This document shows, piece by piece, positions 11,266 to 23,247 of a stretch of DNA of 64,000 nt. Origin of the DNA: Pseudopithomyces maydicus. Its lineage: Eukaryota > Ascomycota > Dothideomycetes > Pleosporales > Didymosphaeriaceae. The notes below the pieces were generated by a model. It was not told the DNA's origin. It made no database searches and was given only the letters and a program-made list of their open reading frames with translations. Position numbers and translations under genes: made by a program. The DNA is taken from positions 3,038,001-3,102,000 of the forward strand of contig JANTUC010000001.1 of NCBI GenBank assembly GCA_026873275.1, read 5' to 3'. Numbering within the stretch: position 1 is the first letter of the stretch; the number at the start of each line of letters is the position of its first letter.

Positions 11266-11878
11266 CTACACACTGCGCTGGTTCTGACACAGCACAAACG
11301 TAAGATCCGCCCCCACCCCAGCATCGCCACACCCAAACACCGGCTCCTGGTACCCCAGCTTGGAAACCGGCGTATCCACATAATATGCCTTCTCGGGGCA
11401 AAACGTATTGCTCTTGCACGTGACCCTACTGCACTTGCGCTGGTTCGGCGAGTAGATTTCCAGCCCTGCAATGTGGCCGGGGCAATTCTTCGCGTCCCGG
11501 CCGACCGCGCAGTCGACGAGCGAGATGTCGTAGTAGAGCACGTTGTTGGCCATTGCGTACTCGAATTGCGTGTGGTGGCCGCCGAGGAGCTGCTCTGTGC
11601 GGCTGACTTTGATGCTGACGCCGCCTTGCGGCGGGCTGCGGATGGGTTCCGTGTAGCGGCTGCGGGCGTGGACTTTGATGGCTCGGCTGCTGCCCTGGGG
11701 GGTTGTTAGTAAATGTAATGTGGGGATGGGGGAAGGGAATAGAGAGAGGGCTTACGCGTTGGTCTACGCTCCATATCCACATGTCTCTGCTGCAGCGGTT
11801 TGCGACGATGAGACGACCTAGTGCGGCAACGAGGGCGATTTGGGTGATATAGAGGGAAAAAATGTATTTGAGTAGCAT
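11266..11878 (-). CDS. BYS1-domain secreted protein
   Basis: 183 aa in two exons, 11878-11756 and 11694-11266, with a 61-nt intron (GTAAGC...CCCCAG, phase 0). The N-terminus MLLKYIFSLYITQIALVAA is a signal peptide. The mature part follows the BYS1 (Blastomyces yeast-phase-specific) / thaumatin-like pattern: an N-terminal strand with VANRC and MWIWSVDQ, then SRYTEPIR, GGVSIKVS, TQFEYAM and LYYDISLVDC, and a cysteine-rich C-terminus (CSRVTC, TFCPEKAYY, FGCGD). It is likely an extracellular or cell-wall protein. Family members are often expressed in a morphology- or host-dependent way, but no specific function is established here. Confidence 0.83.
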
Positions 11879-13081
11879 ATTGAAAAGACTGTGGGGGGTA
11901 AAGAGTGATCTTGATAGATTCAAGTGTTAGTAAAGACAGAAAAGATCGTGGGTAGAAAAATCGAGCCCGTTTAAAAAAGGAGTGTGTGATCACGGGCAAT
12001 GCAATATTTATAATGAGCGACAGAAGCAAGTTGAGCGAGAGTGGTGAGGTAGAAAACCAGCTGAGACATAAGATCAGGGAGCGTTGAATATATCATTTCC
12101 ACTCCCATGGCGTAAGGCGCTAAGGCTGCGACCCAGCATTATGGTTGTCCCTTGTCAAACAGTCGCCAAGTACACGTTGTCTTTGTTGTTATTTCTGTGG
12201 TTCTTCCAGGTACGACCTTGGCCTTTGTGTCGATAAGTAGATAACCATATCAATCCTTTGTTCGTCGATCACCAGTCTAATTAGGGTAGTTTTGATGCAT
12301 CTACTTGAGTTCTGGAATACTGTACCTGGATGATCTGCGTTGGCTACAGTTGCTGCCTGGCACCGACGTGTTGCGACCAAGTCTTTGATTAGATTACGCC
12401 CAGTTCTTGCAACGATAGGGAAGTGTGTTGGCATTCCACGTAGCCTATCACTTGGAATCGGGCAACCGTGGCTGAAACCGAAGGCTGAGACTCCAACATG
12501 CTGTGAAGGCGGCCTTTATGTCGTGAATTGCTTGTGTCGAGGAGGTACAGGTACTACTATAGGCCACAATGCTATAGTTGTGTAGATAGCAATACAAAAT
12601 AGTGCATGCGGTTCTTCTAAGTTACAGGAGCAATACGTTGTTCCTGAGTGCACCTTGCCGTGGAGACCGAATAGGCTGGGCAAAATGCCTTGTTTGTGAA
12701 CATGTTTAGTTGATGCACCTGATTGGTTGAAGACTAGACGGGCAGTCATCCTTGCAGGGTTATATATACAAGTAAGCGAGAATCAGGAACAGTTCAGTAC
12801 ATATAAGAGAGTCCATTGGTGCAGGTGTGAAAATTGCTTATTTCACTCAGCTGAAGGAATCTCACCACAGCTATCCTCGCAAGGCGCATGGTGGCGCGTT
12901 CTTAATTGACGTACCTGACAGTGCAGCACGTCGTCCCAGGTCCTTGAAACCAAATGGATGACGAATGCTAAACCGCACAATCCGTTCCTGAATGTTGTCC
13001 ATCCAAACTCCGCCCAATGCGCGCATATGCAATGCCACCTCGGCTGTAAAGACACTATCGTACACTTTCATCAATCCAACC
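11879..13081. other. Intergenic with one unexplained open frame
   Basis: This lies between the BYS1 gene and the 3' end of the tRNase Z gene. On the minus strand, a frame starting at ATG 13071, only 10 nt past the tRNase Z stop, reads MKVYDSVFTAEVALHMRA and ends at 12871. It looks mildly protein-like and has a GTACGT donor near 12913, but I recognise no family. Nothing else was supported. Confidence 0.35.
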
Positions 13082-16075
13082 TTAGTTGTTCCTCTTACTC
13101 TTCTTCTTCTTCCCACCGCCACCCTCATCACCACTGGTCTTCTTCCCATTGCTGTTAATAACGGGTTCTTCCGTAGCTGGCTCCTCCGCCTCTTCTTCGG
13201 CGGCCAATAAATGGTTCAGCGCATCGTTGAACTTTTCCAGCTGTGCAATGTCCCCAACTTTCACGCGCATGTAGTCAAACGCAATCGCAACCTTCATATC
13301 CCTGCTCTTCACTTTGATGACTTGTTCATGTGCTCCTGAGCTTCCAGTTTTCCTCAATGACGGTGGAGGCCGCGCGGAATCAGAAGGCAATGCAGGGTTG
13401 GCAGTTGTGGACTCTGTAGGAATATCTTCGCCATCATCATTTTGAACATCCTCCATCACGTTAGAGCCTGGCAGGTCATCTTGTTCGCCGTCTTGCACGG
13501 TTTGTAACACGGGAATCTTTTGATAGCGCTGGGAGAAATGTGTAAGGACAACAGCCTTGGCATCCATCCGAGCTCCAATGCTGAGCGCTTCAGAAGTGGT
13601 GGAGTGCTTCTTTGCTATGGCGTCACCCTTGAGCTCATCATCAAATGTGGCCTCGTGAATAAGAACAGTTGAATTGCGCCCAATAAAAGTGAATTCATGT
13701 GAGGGCCGGCAATCGCCAGAATAGGACACTTTGAGCGGATTGATGTTCTGTGGGTCGGTATCTGCGCGTGGAAAGGTCAGAGAAACGGCCATTGCGCCGT
13801 GGCAGTGAGAGACCCGGCAGGCTTGAATGTCAGATAGACCAAGGATGGCTTCGTAGTCCTTCTGTTGGAGATCAAGACGGTTCTCTTCTCGTTGTCCTTG
13901 GACCGAAGTGGAAGTGAGCGTGAGCTTTGACCCTGTAACTTCGTAACGCCCTACAGGACTGATTTCGAAAGGCAAGATGCGACTGTATCCAAAATCTTCC
14001 ACCTGAGAGTATTCGCGGAGCCACTTGATCATTCCTTCGTGTGAGACTACGGAAAGACCGTACGATCCATCGTTTGCGAGCACTGACGACTGCGACGGAT
14101 GTCCGTGCAGTGGAACGCTATTATGTTTGACCTTGTACCACTCGCGAATCACTGAAGCAGTACCAAGATGATGATCAGCGTGGAGATGGCTGATCCATAT
14201 CATGCGCAGGTCTCCAAGAATCTCGACAAGCTTCGTTGTACCAAACACTCTTTGCAGTTGACCCAAAGTGCCTTCGCCACAATCGAACAAGTAGCTTCCA
14301 ATGCCTGGTACCCTGACAAGAGTCGCAGACACATTTCGGTATTTCGAGGGGCATGCTGAGCCTGTCCCCAGGGTAGTAATCTGAGTGTCCGGCCGCGCTA
14401 CCAATTTTCGCCAGTTCAATAAGGCCTGCTCATCACCCTTCACCGCCTCTTGAGCCTTTTCTGCTAATCTTAGTACCTCGGGGTCCATTGCAGTTTTCAC
14501 CTCTTTTTCGAATGCTTCAGTTGGTTTTGCTTGAAGCTTTTTCGCTTCGTCTTCTTCCTTCGGTGTGACTCGAACAAAGTTGGGCATGAGAAGATGTTTG
14601 ACACCTTTCTGGGCAGGTGTCGCATTTTGCAACACGCCTGCTTTCCCTGTCGTATTGTGGCTGTGTATGCTACGCTGCGGGACAGTGTAAGGGTGGAAAA
14701 TCGGGGTGCGATATCGAGTAGGATCAATGGCCGCCAGGCGGACGGTCTGAGCTGCCACAGAATCGAATGCAAGGCGGTCCGGGCAATCATCTACGGACGA
14801 GACGAGATGCTGGACTTCGTGGAAACGATCCATGAACTGCTGCAGCGCGGGATGGCCAGAAACGCCGGAACCCAGTGCCCAATAGAAGATTTGGATACCT
14901 TTCACCAATTCTTCCGACTGAAATTCTTCCCTCTGTAATAGCATCTCCAAATGCTCCACCAAAGGGACATCGAGAATAGCAAATCCATTTCCTGGTCTGT
15001 CCGGGCCGATGACCATATCGGGGGTAATCGTCTCCCCCTTCTCATTCTGCACGCTTTCACCCTTGCTTAGCTTGCCAAATTGAGGACCAGGTTGCAATCC
15101 AAGAGCTTTGGCACGTTTTGGGTCGAACACACCGCGGGTGGGCTGCGAGCGCACAATGTATGAGAGCGACTCATTTTTCGGGGCTGTTGGCGGGAGACCC
15201 GTGATTATGGCTCCTGGCCATGGTGTCCGCGTAAGAACCCTGATGTCTGGCAAAGGCTCTGCACCACCCGGTCTCGGGCCACGATATGGCTCAATACGGT
15301 TCGTATCCGGATTGCGGACGAATATAGCAGCAGGCGGTTCTACCTCGGAGATGTGTCGCTCCACCAGTGTGTCGAGCGTCCATTTTGAGTTAAACATCAG
15401 ATTCAAGACAGCTGACCTGATACGATCGTATCGCACCTCTCGTTCCTCGGCGGACTCATTAGCAGGTGCCTGATGCTCGTCAAAGCTGTTTGCGTATTGT
15501 TCATACCCCTCGTACAGCTTAGCCATGTGCTGTTCGAGGGCAGGGTCAATATCGCGGCGTGGAGGCGACACGCATAGAGCCCAGACCTGAATGGCAGAGT
15601 CCTGCCAGGTGGGCAGAATCAAACCACTTTCGGTCTTTTGCGGCGGTACATCATGGTACTCTGTCGCAATGACAGGAATGCCCTTCCTAAAGATGTACCG
15701 GCGACAGGTGTTTAGCATATGCTTCAGATTGGGCGGCCCGTACACATTGATCTTTGGGCGCTCAGGCTGAGGGAACTTCTTGGGATTCCTGTTGCTCTTG
15801 CGGAACGTCTCTATGGCCATGTCGTATGCGGTGGTGGCGGAATCGGCGAGGGTCAGCGTCATTCCAATCAGGCCGCCAGCATTCTTCCAGTCTGTCTTGC
15901 CCGTCATGAAGAAGTTCTGGACCTTGGTCATGCGCAGGCCTTGTTCCACCATGGCACGCTGAGTGCCCTCGGCATGGGAGCCAAATATATAATGCTGCTT
16001 CTGCGTCTGCAGCATCAGCGTCATGCCCGGGGTGTCAGCCGTGGGCGACGTGATGATCTGGATAGAGGAAGACAT
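13082..16075 (-). CDS. TRZ1: tRNase Z, long form (ELAC2/Trz1 type)
   Basis: Predicted endonuclease that removes 3' trailers from tRNA precursors in nucleus and mitochondria. From ATG 16075 it is 997 aa without introns, the size of long-form (fungal/animal) enzymes. The N-terminal half starts MSSSIQIITSPTADTPG and is the degenerate metallo-beta-lactamase half. The C-terminal half carries the catalytic core, including the zinc motif HLHADHHLG near residue 628, GTGSACPSKYRN just before it, and downstream YSGDCRPSHEF, LIHEATFDD, KKHSTTSEA and VLTHFSQRY. The lysine-rich end KKKKSKRNN may be a nuclear signal. The frame stays open for another 156 codons upstream without an ATG. Confidence 0.94.
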   Translation of the reverse strand: MSSSIQIITSPTADTPGMTLMLQTQKQHYIFGSHAEGTQRAMVEQGLRMTKVQNFFMTGKTDWKNAGGLIGMTLTLADSATTAYDMAIETFRKSNRNPKKFPQPERPKINVYGPPNLKHMLNTCRRYIFRKGIPVIATEYHDVPPQKTESGLILPTWQDSAIQVWALCVSPPRRDIDPALEQHMAKLYEGYEQYANSFDEHQAPANESAEEREVRYDRIRSAVLNLMFNSKWTLDTLVERHISEVEPPAAIFVRNPDTNRIEPYRGPRPGGAEPLPDIRVLTRTPWPGAIITGLPPTAPKNESLSYIVRSQPTRGVFDPKRAKALGLQPGPQFGKLSKGESVQNEKGETITPDMVIGPDRPGNGFAILDVPLVEHLEMLLQREEFQSEELVKGIQIFYWALGSGVSGHPALQQFMDRFHEVQHLVSSVDDCPDRLAFDSVAAQTVRLAAIDPTRYRTPIFHPYTVPQRSIHSHNTTGKAGVLQNATPAQKGVKHLLMPNFVRVTPKEEDEAKKLQAKPTEAFEKEVKTAMDPEVLRLAEKAQEAVKGDEQALLNWRKLVARPDTQITTLGTGSACPSKYRNVSATLVRVPGIGSYLFDCGEGTLGQLQRVFGTTKLVEILGDLRMIWISHLHADHHLGTASVIREWYKVKHNSVPLHGHPSQSSVLANDGSYGLSVVSHEGMIKWLREYSQVEDFGYSRILPFEISPVGRYEVTGSKLTLTSTSVQGQREENRLDLQQKDYEAILGLSDIQACRVSHCHGAMAVSLTFPRADTDPQNINPLKVSYSGDCRPSHEFTFIGRNSTVLIHEATFDDELKGDAIAKKHSTTSEALSIGARMDAKAVVLTHFSQRYQKIPVLQTVQDGEQDDLPGSNVMEDVQNDDGEDIPTESTTANPALPSDSARPPPSLRKTGSSGAHEQVIKVKSRDMKVAIAFDYMRVKVGDIAQLEKFNDALNHLLAAEEEAEEPATEEPVINSNGKKTSGDEGGGGKKKKSKRNN

Positions 16076-17151
16076 CCTGCTATTATCGATGCGCACAAAA
16101 CGGTTGTCCTGATCCACCAAGTTCGATTGTGCCACCCGATTATCGCATCGAGGTCCTTTTAGCGGTTCGAGGAGCGCGGGTAGTCCGTTCGGCAGGAAGG
16201 TTGTGTCTTTAGGCAGCCCGGCCCTGTTCCATGCAGGCTGGGGCGACTTTTGCTTGGGCGGGGGCGCTTCGAGGGGGGTTCCCGTTGTATTAGGCTCGGG
16301 CGTCGACGTCTGCAGTCGCGTGTCTATCCGCCGCGGACCAGCTGAACGGGTTGGGGTGTATCTGGTAACTCGTCCCTGGCTTCTGTCGTGGTAATAAATA
16401 ACGCGATGTCGTTCGCTGTCGCACGCGCGGTGGGCGCTGCTGCTTCCAAATGCGCGCGCCGAGTGAATATGAGTCGTAAAAGTCGTGAAGCGCCTGGCGG
16501 CGGTTGTGATCGAAGCCAACGTGGCTACCCTCAAAACATCCAAAAGAGTGACGGGACGGTCAAATCATGCAAGTCGGACGGTAAGAGGCTATATACATCA
16601 GTTGCAATGTCAATTGTGCAGGCAAGCGTCACTTTTTGGCATGTCGGAGAAAGGTTGTTGCACATGCCGACAATTTTTCTGCCACCAGAGCTCTGAGCGG
16701 TGCAGGGAGGGGCCAAGACCATGGCAGCATTGATCTAGAATCATCACAGCGCACCGTAGTCGAGATAAAGCGATTATTTGGAAATGATATATTCTGGTCC
16801 AAATCCGGCCTTTGCTGCCTGCCCAACCCAATATACAGTGGGTGCGATCCAAAGATCTTGCCTATGTACTAATATGTAAACTATGTAATAAATACGCCTA
16901 TCCCAAGCTGAAGCCATCCCGGCCAGCTGTCCAACATAAGAAATCGTGAGTCGTATAGTCAGTCTAGAAAGAATGCTGTTGAGGTAGCCCAAAAAAGACA
17001 AGATGGTCCAAAAACAGCGTATGCTTTACAGGTAGAAACGAGTGGTGCCCTCGGGCAAAAACAGATCCCGTGTCGATATCCAACCAGGAGCCCGAAGCGC
17101 AGAACCCGAAACCTCGGTTCAGAAATAGAGGAGAGGCTGTCGATGCTCTAC
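16076..17151. other. Upstream open extension of tRNase Z and spacer
   Basis: Minus-strand positions 16543-16076 continue the tRNase Z frame without stop and without ATG. The encoded stretch is rich in Arg, Ser and Thr (for example ITTAARRFTTFTTHIHSAR), like a mitochondrial presequence. An upstream exon or a non-AUG start could use it. The rest, to the bZIP gene end at 17152, shows no gene. Confidence 0.4.
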
Positions 17152-18975
17152 TCAGGTGTCGAGGTGCGAAGTGTAAGCCTCAATGCGCGCAAGGGAAGCT
17201 TCCATCCTGGCGCATTGTCTCTGGAAACGAGCCATCTTCAGCTCATCGACAACCTCATCCGAGATTTGCAGGCGGAAATGCGCAAAGACCTTCTCCGCGT
17301 CGATGTCACCGAAGAGAGAGTCGTGGCTTTCGATCGAGGTGGTTGCGGGAGCAGAGGCACTCGGGGTAGGAGCCGAGTTGTAAAGATCGAACTCGGGGTC
17401 TTCCTCCTCCTCAATCTCAACCGGGGCGGGTTTCTCGGAAGGCATAGCACGCTCAACCACAGGGTAGTCGGCCTTGACTTCCTCGCTCGAAGCATCATCC
17501 TCGACAGCAAAGATGGAGCTGTAGCCCTTACCAGAGATGACATCCATGTCAAGGGGGTTGACGGGACCCGCGGGGAGCTCTGTCACGGCAAAGACCTGGG
17601 GTTGCTGGTAGTTGAACGACGAGTTGCCATTGTTCATGGGCCAGTTGGAGTTGAGGTTAAGCATAGACATGTCGAGGGGTGTCTCGGGCACAAGTGTCAT
17701 GCCGACCTGGGGCTGAGCGAGGCCACTGAACTGCTGCCCCTGAGTGCGAACGGGGGCGGGGGTGGGAGTGGTAGAGCCGGAAAGGGTGGCCACCGCAGGC
17801 TTGGCGTCGAGACTTTCGTCGCGCGAGAGCTCCTCTAGGAAGGGAGTGAAGGCCTGGTGGCGAAGCAGGCGCTCAATGAAAGCCCGCGAACGGGCATTCT
17901 CCTCCATCAACGCACGATTTTGGGTGCGGAGATCGTTACACTCGTTGGTCTTGACGGCGACTTCACCCTCAAGTTGGCCAATGTATTCTGTGCGCGCGTT
18001 AGCATAGGGCTCATTATCTATCATATGGCAGCACTCACCCTTTCTGCGTGATCGGAAGGCACGAGCGGAAACCTTGTTGCGAAGCTGGCGACGCTCCTTT
18101 GAGCTCAGCTTCTTGCCCTCCTCCGAGGCGAGCAGCCTCTCATCCTCATCCATATCTTCTTCGTCTTTCTTGGCGCGAATAATGTGAGGCAACATGTCGT
18201 TCTGCCCAGCGGCACCGGCGAGGGCGCTGTTCTGGCTCTGCTGACGGATCTGGTTTACGACGCGAGCGATGGTCTCCTCGGTGCGGGCATCGCTCAGTGG
18301 GCTGCTCGATGCGTTTCGGTTGTGCTGTTGACGGCCGTGTTGCTGACCAGCCTGCTGTTGTCTCTGCTGCGCAAGCTGCTGGGCCCTCTGTTGCTGAGCC
18401 TGCGCTTGTGCCTTGGCCATGGCGGCCTGCTGGGCCTGTTGCTGGTGCATACCAGGCCATACCCGGACATTCTGTACCTGCTCTTGTGTGATGGTGCTGG
18501 GATCTACAAAGTCCGAGGATTGCGAGGCCTCGTTCGAGGGGTAGAAGAAGGCGGGTTGCGACATGGACATGTCCATGTCCATGGAAATGCCACTGTTCCA
18601 GCCTCCAACCATGGACGAGTCGCCCATGAGACTCATCTCATCGATGCCGGTGGACGAGAACATGGAGTACCCCGAGCTGTAGGAAGTGGGGTTGATGCCT
18701 GCGATGGAGCCAGTCGGGAGGCCGGTCTGTTGCTTGAAGCGCTCATACTCGTGGCTCGGCTTTGCGGGCGTCTGGAGATCGTCGCCATCGAGCACGGTGT
18801 TGGACGGGCTGGGTAGAGTCGATGCGGCATTCGAGGCCTGTCTCGAGATGGTGGGAGGGGTGGGCGAGGGCAGCTGGCTGAAGTCGAAGAGAGAGTCCGA
18901 GTCGGGGTCGAAGCACTGGTTGGTGTTGTTGAAGTTTGACGGCATGGTCATCGCATGATGGACGGCTGTCGCCAT
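17152..18975 (-). CDS. bZIP transcription factor
   Basis: Spliced protein of 590 aa, exons 18975-18039 and 17987-17152, with a 51-nt intron (GTGAGT...GCACAG, branch-like GCTAAC). The basic region reads ERRQLRNKVSARAFRSRRK and contains the N-x7-R signature. It joins across the intron to EYIGQLEGEVAVKTNECN, the start of the leucine zipper. Flanks are low-complexity: a Gln-rich stretch of about 60 residues before the basic region, and acidic/Pro regions after the zipper, which may be activation domains. The intron is a multiple of three and stop-free, so an unspliced message would insert 17 residues between basic region and zipper. I cannot assign an orthologue name. Confidence 0.9.
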   Translation of the reverse strand: MATAVHHAMTMPSNFNNTNQCFDPDSDSLFDFSQLPSPTPPTISRQASNAASTLPSPSNTVLDGDDLQTPAKPSHEYERFKQQTGLPTGSIAGINPTSYSSGYSMFSSTGIDEMSLMGDSSMVGGWNSGISMDMDMSMSQPAFFYPSNEASQSSDFVDPSTITQEQVQNVRVWPGMHQQQAQQAAMAKAQAQAQQQRAQQLAQQRQQQAGQQHGRQQHNRNASSSPLSDARTEETIARVVNQIRQQSQNSALAGAAGQNDMLPHIIRAKKDEEDMDEDERLLASEEGKKLSSKERRQLRNKVSARAFRSRRKGECCHMIDNEPYANARTEYIGQLEGEVAVKTNECNDLRTQNRALMEENARSRAFIERLLRHQAFTPFLEELSRDESLDAKPAVATLSGSTTPTPAPVRTQGQQFSGLAQPQVGMTLVPETPLDMSMLNLNSNWPMNNGNSSFNYQQPQVFAVTELPAGPVNPLDMDVISGKGYSSIFAVEDDASSEEVKADYPVVERAMPSEKPAPVEIEEEEDPEFDLYNSAPTPSASAPATTSIESHDSLFGDIDAEKVFAHFRLQISDEVVDELKMARFQRQCARMEASLARIEAYTSHLDT

Positions 18976-21900
18976 TGGAACGGTGCCTGGAGCGATCTCT
19001 TGGGTGGGTGGGTATATTGTGGGTGATGAGAGGGCACCTCAGGCGTCAAGAGGGTTGTTGCGAGGTGGTCAGGTTTGGGGGACGAGTCCCGGTTACCAGA
19101 GCGGTTAGGCGCCAAAGAGTCGTCGTCAGCTCGCCTTTTTCCGGTATATCCGCCGATGTGGCTGAGTCGGCTCCTTCACGTTCGCTAGCACTGTTGGCGA
19201 GCCCCTGCTAAATGATGCTGTGGTGATGGAGAGTCGAGAAAGGCGTTGGAATGTTGTGTCGCAAAGGCGGGATGGTACTGTATGCTGGAGATGGATGAGA
19301 GGGAATGCAGGAGCCGCAGCGGGTGGGTGCCGGACGCCTTTTGCTGAGGGTCGGAGGCGTTTCAGGGTGAGGCGGTGCCCACACAATTCACGGGCTAGCA
19401 AAGGCTCCACCCAAGCCCACCTGCGCGCCAAAGCCAAGTGCTCGGCCGCCTCCTCTTTCGGCCTCTGCGGATCCCTGACCTCAGCGTCTCCTTCTGGGGT
19501 GGTGGGCGCTTTGCGACCTGCGAATGAGCGGTAATCTATCTCCGCCGTGTAATCTATGTACATAGGTATGTACATGAGCTTGCAACCACATCTGGTCTCC
19601 ACACCACCACAGGCACAGTGGACGACACCACACGCATCTGCCATTCTCTGCACGTAAAAAAATACCCTCCCAATAGTCCCAGCTGACTGGAATCGCTAGG
19701 CTTGGTGGGAGGCAGGTATCGATTACGTCGCCTGCAGCAGGTCGGTCGGTAAGAAGTCGCCGACACCGATCTCCTTCATCCCCAAGCCAACCAACACCCA
19801 GCGCAAGGGAGGCTGTGCTGCACGAGCTGTGTGAACGCCTCGCCACAAAGGGAACAGCTTGCGATGGCTGATGACTTCTTATTTGCTGCGTACTCGGGAC
19901 TGGACGTTGTTGACATGTGTATGCCAAATATCCCATCCAAGACGACCTACAGCCCCGGTCTGTCGCGCAAGCCACCATGATTGTGTCCTGAAAGAGTTAT
20001 TGACCACTTCTCACATAATACCGCCATGGGAGATATGTCCATTTCCATCCCTTTAGAGCAGTGCTTGATGCTCGTCGCTCCTGCGCAGCGGACGGCAGGC
20101 GGGGGCTCCGAGCCCTCTGGTAAGCATCCATCCACACCAACCTCTGAGTTCCTGCGGTAGCTCTCCGCCATCCGAAAGAACATCTTCCCTTGTCCTCTTC
20201 TCAGGACCTGCCAGCATTTCGAGTATTATGTATAGCACTTTTCTATTTTCTTCTCTTTTCCTTACGCCGTGTCCTCATCCGGCGTTTTCTTACAACCACA
20301 ATGCTGTCTCAGAAATTCATACCGGAAACCATACCGTCGGTCCTTAGGCGGAGCTCTTGAAACACTCCGGTGGATCCGTTCCCATGCGTTCCAGCGTCAG
20401 TCAACGGTTGTCCCAATTGATCGAACAACTGCCGACACTCGTCGCACGCCAACCTTGTTACAAGCGCTACGTCAAATGCTGTCGCCCGCGGCACCTTCTG
20501 GTCTCCGAGGATAGACCGAAGCTACAATAGTTTGCCCGCAATGCTTCTATTGGTCCAGATGACTGTGCAGCTGGAAAGGTGTTCAATGCATTATTTACCA
20601 AAGCTGCAGCATGGATGACGAGCCTTCAGCTTCATCGGTCTTACTACTCTCCGCCAGTATCCTTTCTGTCGATTGTGATTTTGCCCCTTTGCTAGAACCC
20701 ATCTACGTAAAATGCCATGGGATAGAACATAAAAAATACGAGTAAGCAGCAATACTGGGGCCGTACGGTGCTTGCCTTGCACGTCTACTCCTTATTTTGG
20801 CAATATGATTCCACAACATCGACCAGAACCCAGGAAACGGCCTTTCCACGTGCTGGCCAAGAGGCAATGAAAAATAAGCACAGGATAGCCGGTCATAACA
20901 CAGCCACCTGTAGTCGTCTGCGAAGCTGGAACGGAGTGCAATATTGGGAAGCGTATTGATTTTCAAATATTTTCATTGCGCCACGAAACCCAACACCGAC
21001 GATGTAGTCTTATCTACATGCCAATTTTGTAAGGCTAGTGCGTGGAATCACCGTATCCCAAGTAACCCACCGGTGTAATTTGGCTGCGCCTCGCCTTGGT
21101 CAGGTCGGATGCCCAAATTGGTTGGTCGTGCTCAGGATTGAAGCTGCGCCTGCGGTCTTTACGCGTCGTTTACTTACTGTCGACCGTCCAAGCTCGAAGA
21201 TACTTTGTCGCTAGCGCCTTTTCGGTCGATTTTTCTAGCTCCATGTGTTTCCAGGAGTGCAACACATATTGCCTTGGTTTTTTCTTCTTCTTAACAGCAA
21301 GGCTTTGCGGATCATGGCTAGTGCCCGAGCTCTGGCGTCGCTATTATCAGATGCAGTCATGAGCGACGTCTGTCAATTCTCCACCTGCATCGTCATGTCC
21401 GCATGGCTCAGACCCACACAGCAGGGCTGGCTCGGCACACCATACTATATTAAGGGAACGTCAGGGAGATCTCTATTTGCCTATGAACCATCTTTCCGCT
21501 CCGCAGCAATGCATTAAAATTAATTGCGCCTCTTGACACCTTACGTCAATCGGTGCAAAGTAATTTATTGTAAGAGCGAAGGAAGAATGGACATGAGAGG
21601 ATGGCTATAACACTCCGAAATATAGTGTCGGGCTGTATTTGCATGAACATGTCTCTGAATATGGGGGATCCTTGGATCCTTCCAGCCCAATTTTCAGGTC
21701 CGCGATCTGATCAAGATCCAGATTGATTACCTCCTTTCTTCCCGCTACTAACAGTGCACAAGCTCCCCTCCCCACATTGTCAAGTTTGACGTGACTGCTT
21801 AGCAAGATCGATTCACTCGCATCGTACTGGCGGGCATGCACGCACGCAATATCTAATCGCCTTGGCTGATGCTGGGAAAGCTTTTATCCTGGGTCTGACT

Positions 21901-23247
21901 TCCAGCAAGCACTCCTTTGCATTTGCCATGAAATTGGACTAAGAAAAATATCTAAGCAAGATATCGCAAGATCTGCAGCCCCAGGTGGGTCTCATTGTTC
22001 CTTGACACAGGTACACATATGTTCAGCTCTCCCAGGTGCATTGTAATCAGGTGTGAAGTCCTCGCCCATTACCCAGTCCGACTACCAAGGGTTTCCACCA
22101 TCATTGTGGAGGGTTTCCACCAGTCATGATCTTCTCCTCGAGTCGACTGTATAGTGGTTGTTTCATGTGTTATTAAGCGCCCTTGCCACGCAGCACATCA
22201 ACATTTCTACGGAGGCTGGAGTGGCTTATGACGAAAGCCCCTGAGGCTCACATGGAGATCTACTTCTGGCATCCCTCGCTAGAGAACACCATCGCTTGTC
22301 GCTTGGCACATCTATTGGATACAACGGTGGAGATGTCTTTAGCTTTCACCCCGTTGACTATGCTGTGGCAATTCCGAGGACTTTCCGTCCATACATGACG
22401 ACTCCGTGGAATGGCTCGGGTCAAGGCGCCGCCGATAATCGGCGCAAGCGAACCGCACCCCTGACTTCACCTTCCGTAATGACTGGACGAAGAGGTGAAA
22501 AGCTCCGTAAAGAGATATGTTCTCAATCATCTGAGGGTGTCGCCTATGATGCCTTGTTGATGATTGGTACTTTCGACTCGGGCAACTGAGAGCTTCTTGA
22601 TCCCCTCTCTTACCATCACCAAGATTATTTCAAGATGAAACGTGTCTCAAACTGTCTTCTGAGACGAAGAGCACATGCTCGACGCCTTGCGTTCACGAGT
22701 CTGCTTGGACCATTTCACTTCGTAAAACGCCCGCTTGGTATTGGTGGCCGAAAACCCAATCACACCTACCCTTCTTGATGATGTGCTTCATTTCAAGGTT
22801 GATGCTTCTATGTGTCGATGCAAGCTGGACGGTAGCGGTATATAGGAGACTGATGAGCCATGAGGATGGCATGTTGACAAATCAGGGGTAGCACATGTGA
22901 CATAGACAGTTTAGTCATCAGGATATTTGCTGCTCACAAGGCAGCAGTGACAAAACTATGAGATGAATTCAGAATAAATTTACATTCACACACCGGCCTT
23001 TAACTTGGGACATTTTGGCCATGGGCGCAAAAATACGGGACAGTCCAAAAGGGCGAGAGTGATCACAAGCAAGAGCACGTGCTTCTTCACACACCTGGGC
23101 ATGATTGTAGAAAGACAAGATATTTTCCAGCTCCTGCATACCACTGTAGCTTCCTAATCACAACTCCAACCATATGCAATATTTACAGTTAATCTAAAAT
23201 TATCCACAAACACCTTGAATGCCTCGTTTCCATGTCAAGCCCTGAAT
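18976..23247. other. Long intergenic region, no gene supported
   Basis: 4.3 kb with only short frames on both strands, none with a recognisable domain or convincing splice pair. It contains the bZIP promoter at its left end and the AA9 3' flank at its right. A short direct repeat (AGGGTTTCCACCA) occurs twice near 22086-22121. No transposase or reverse-transcriptase remnant was seen. Confidence 0.4.
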
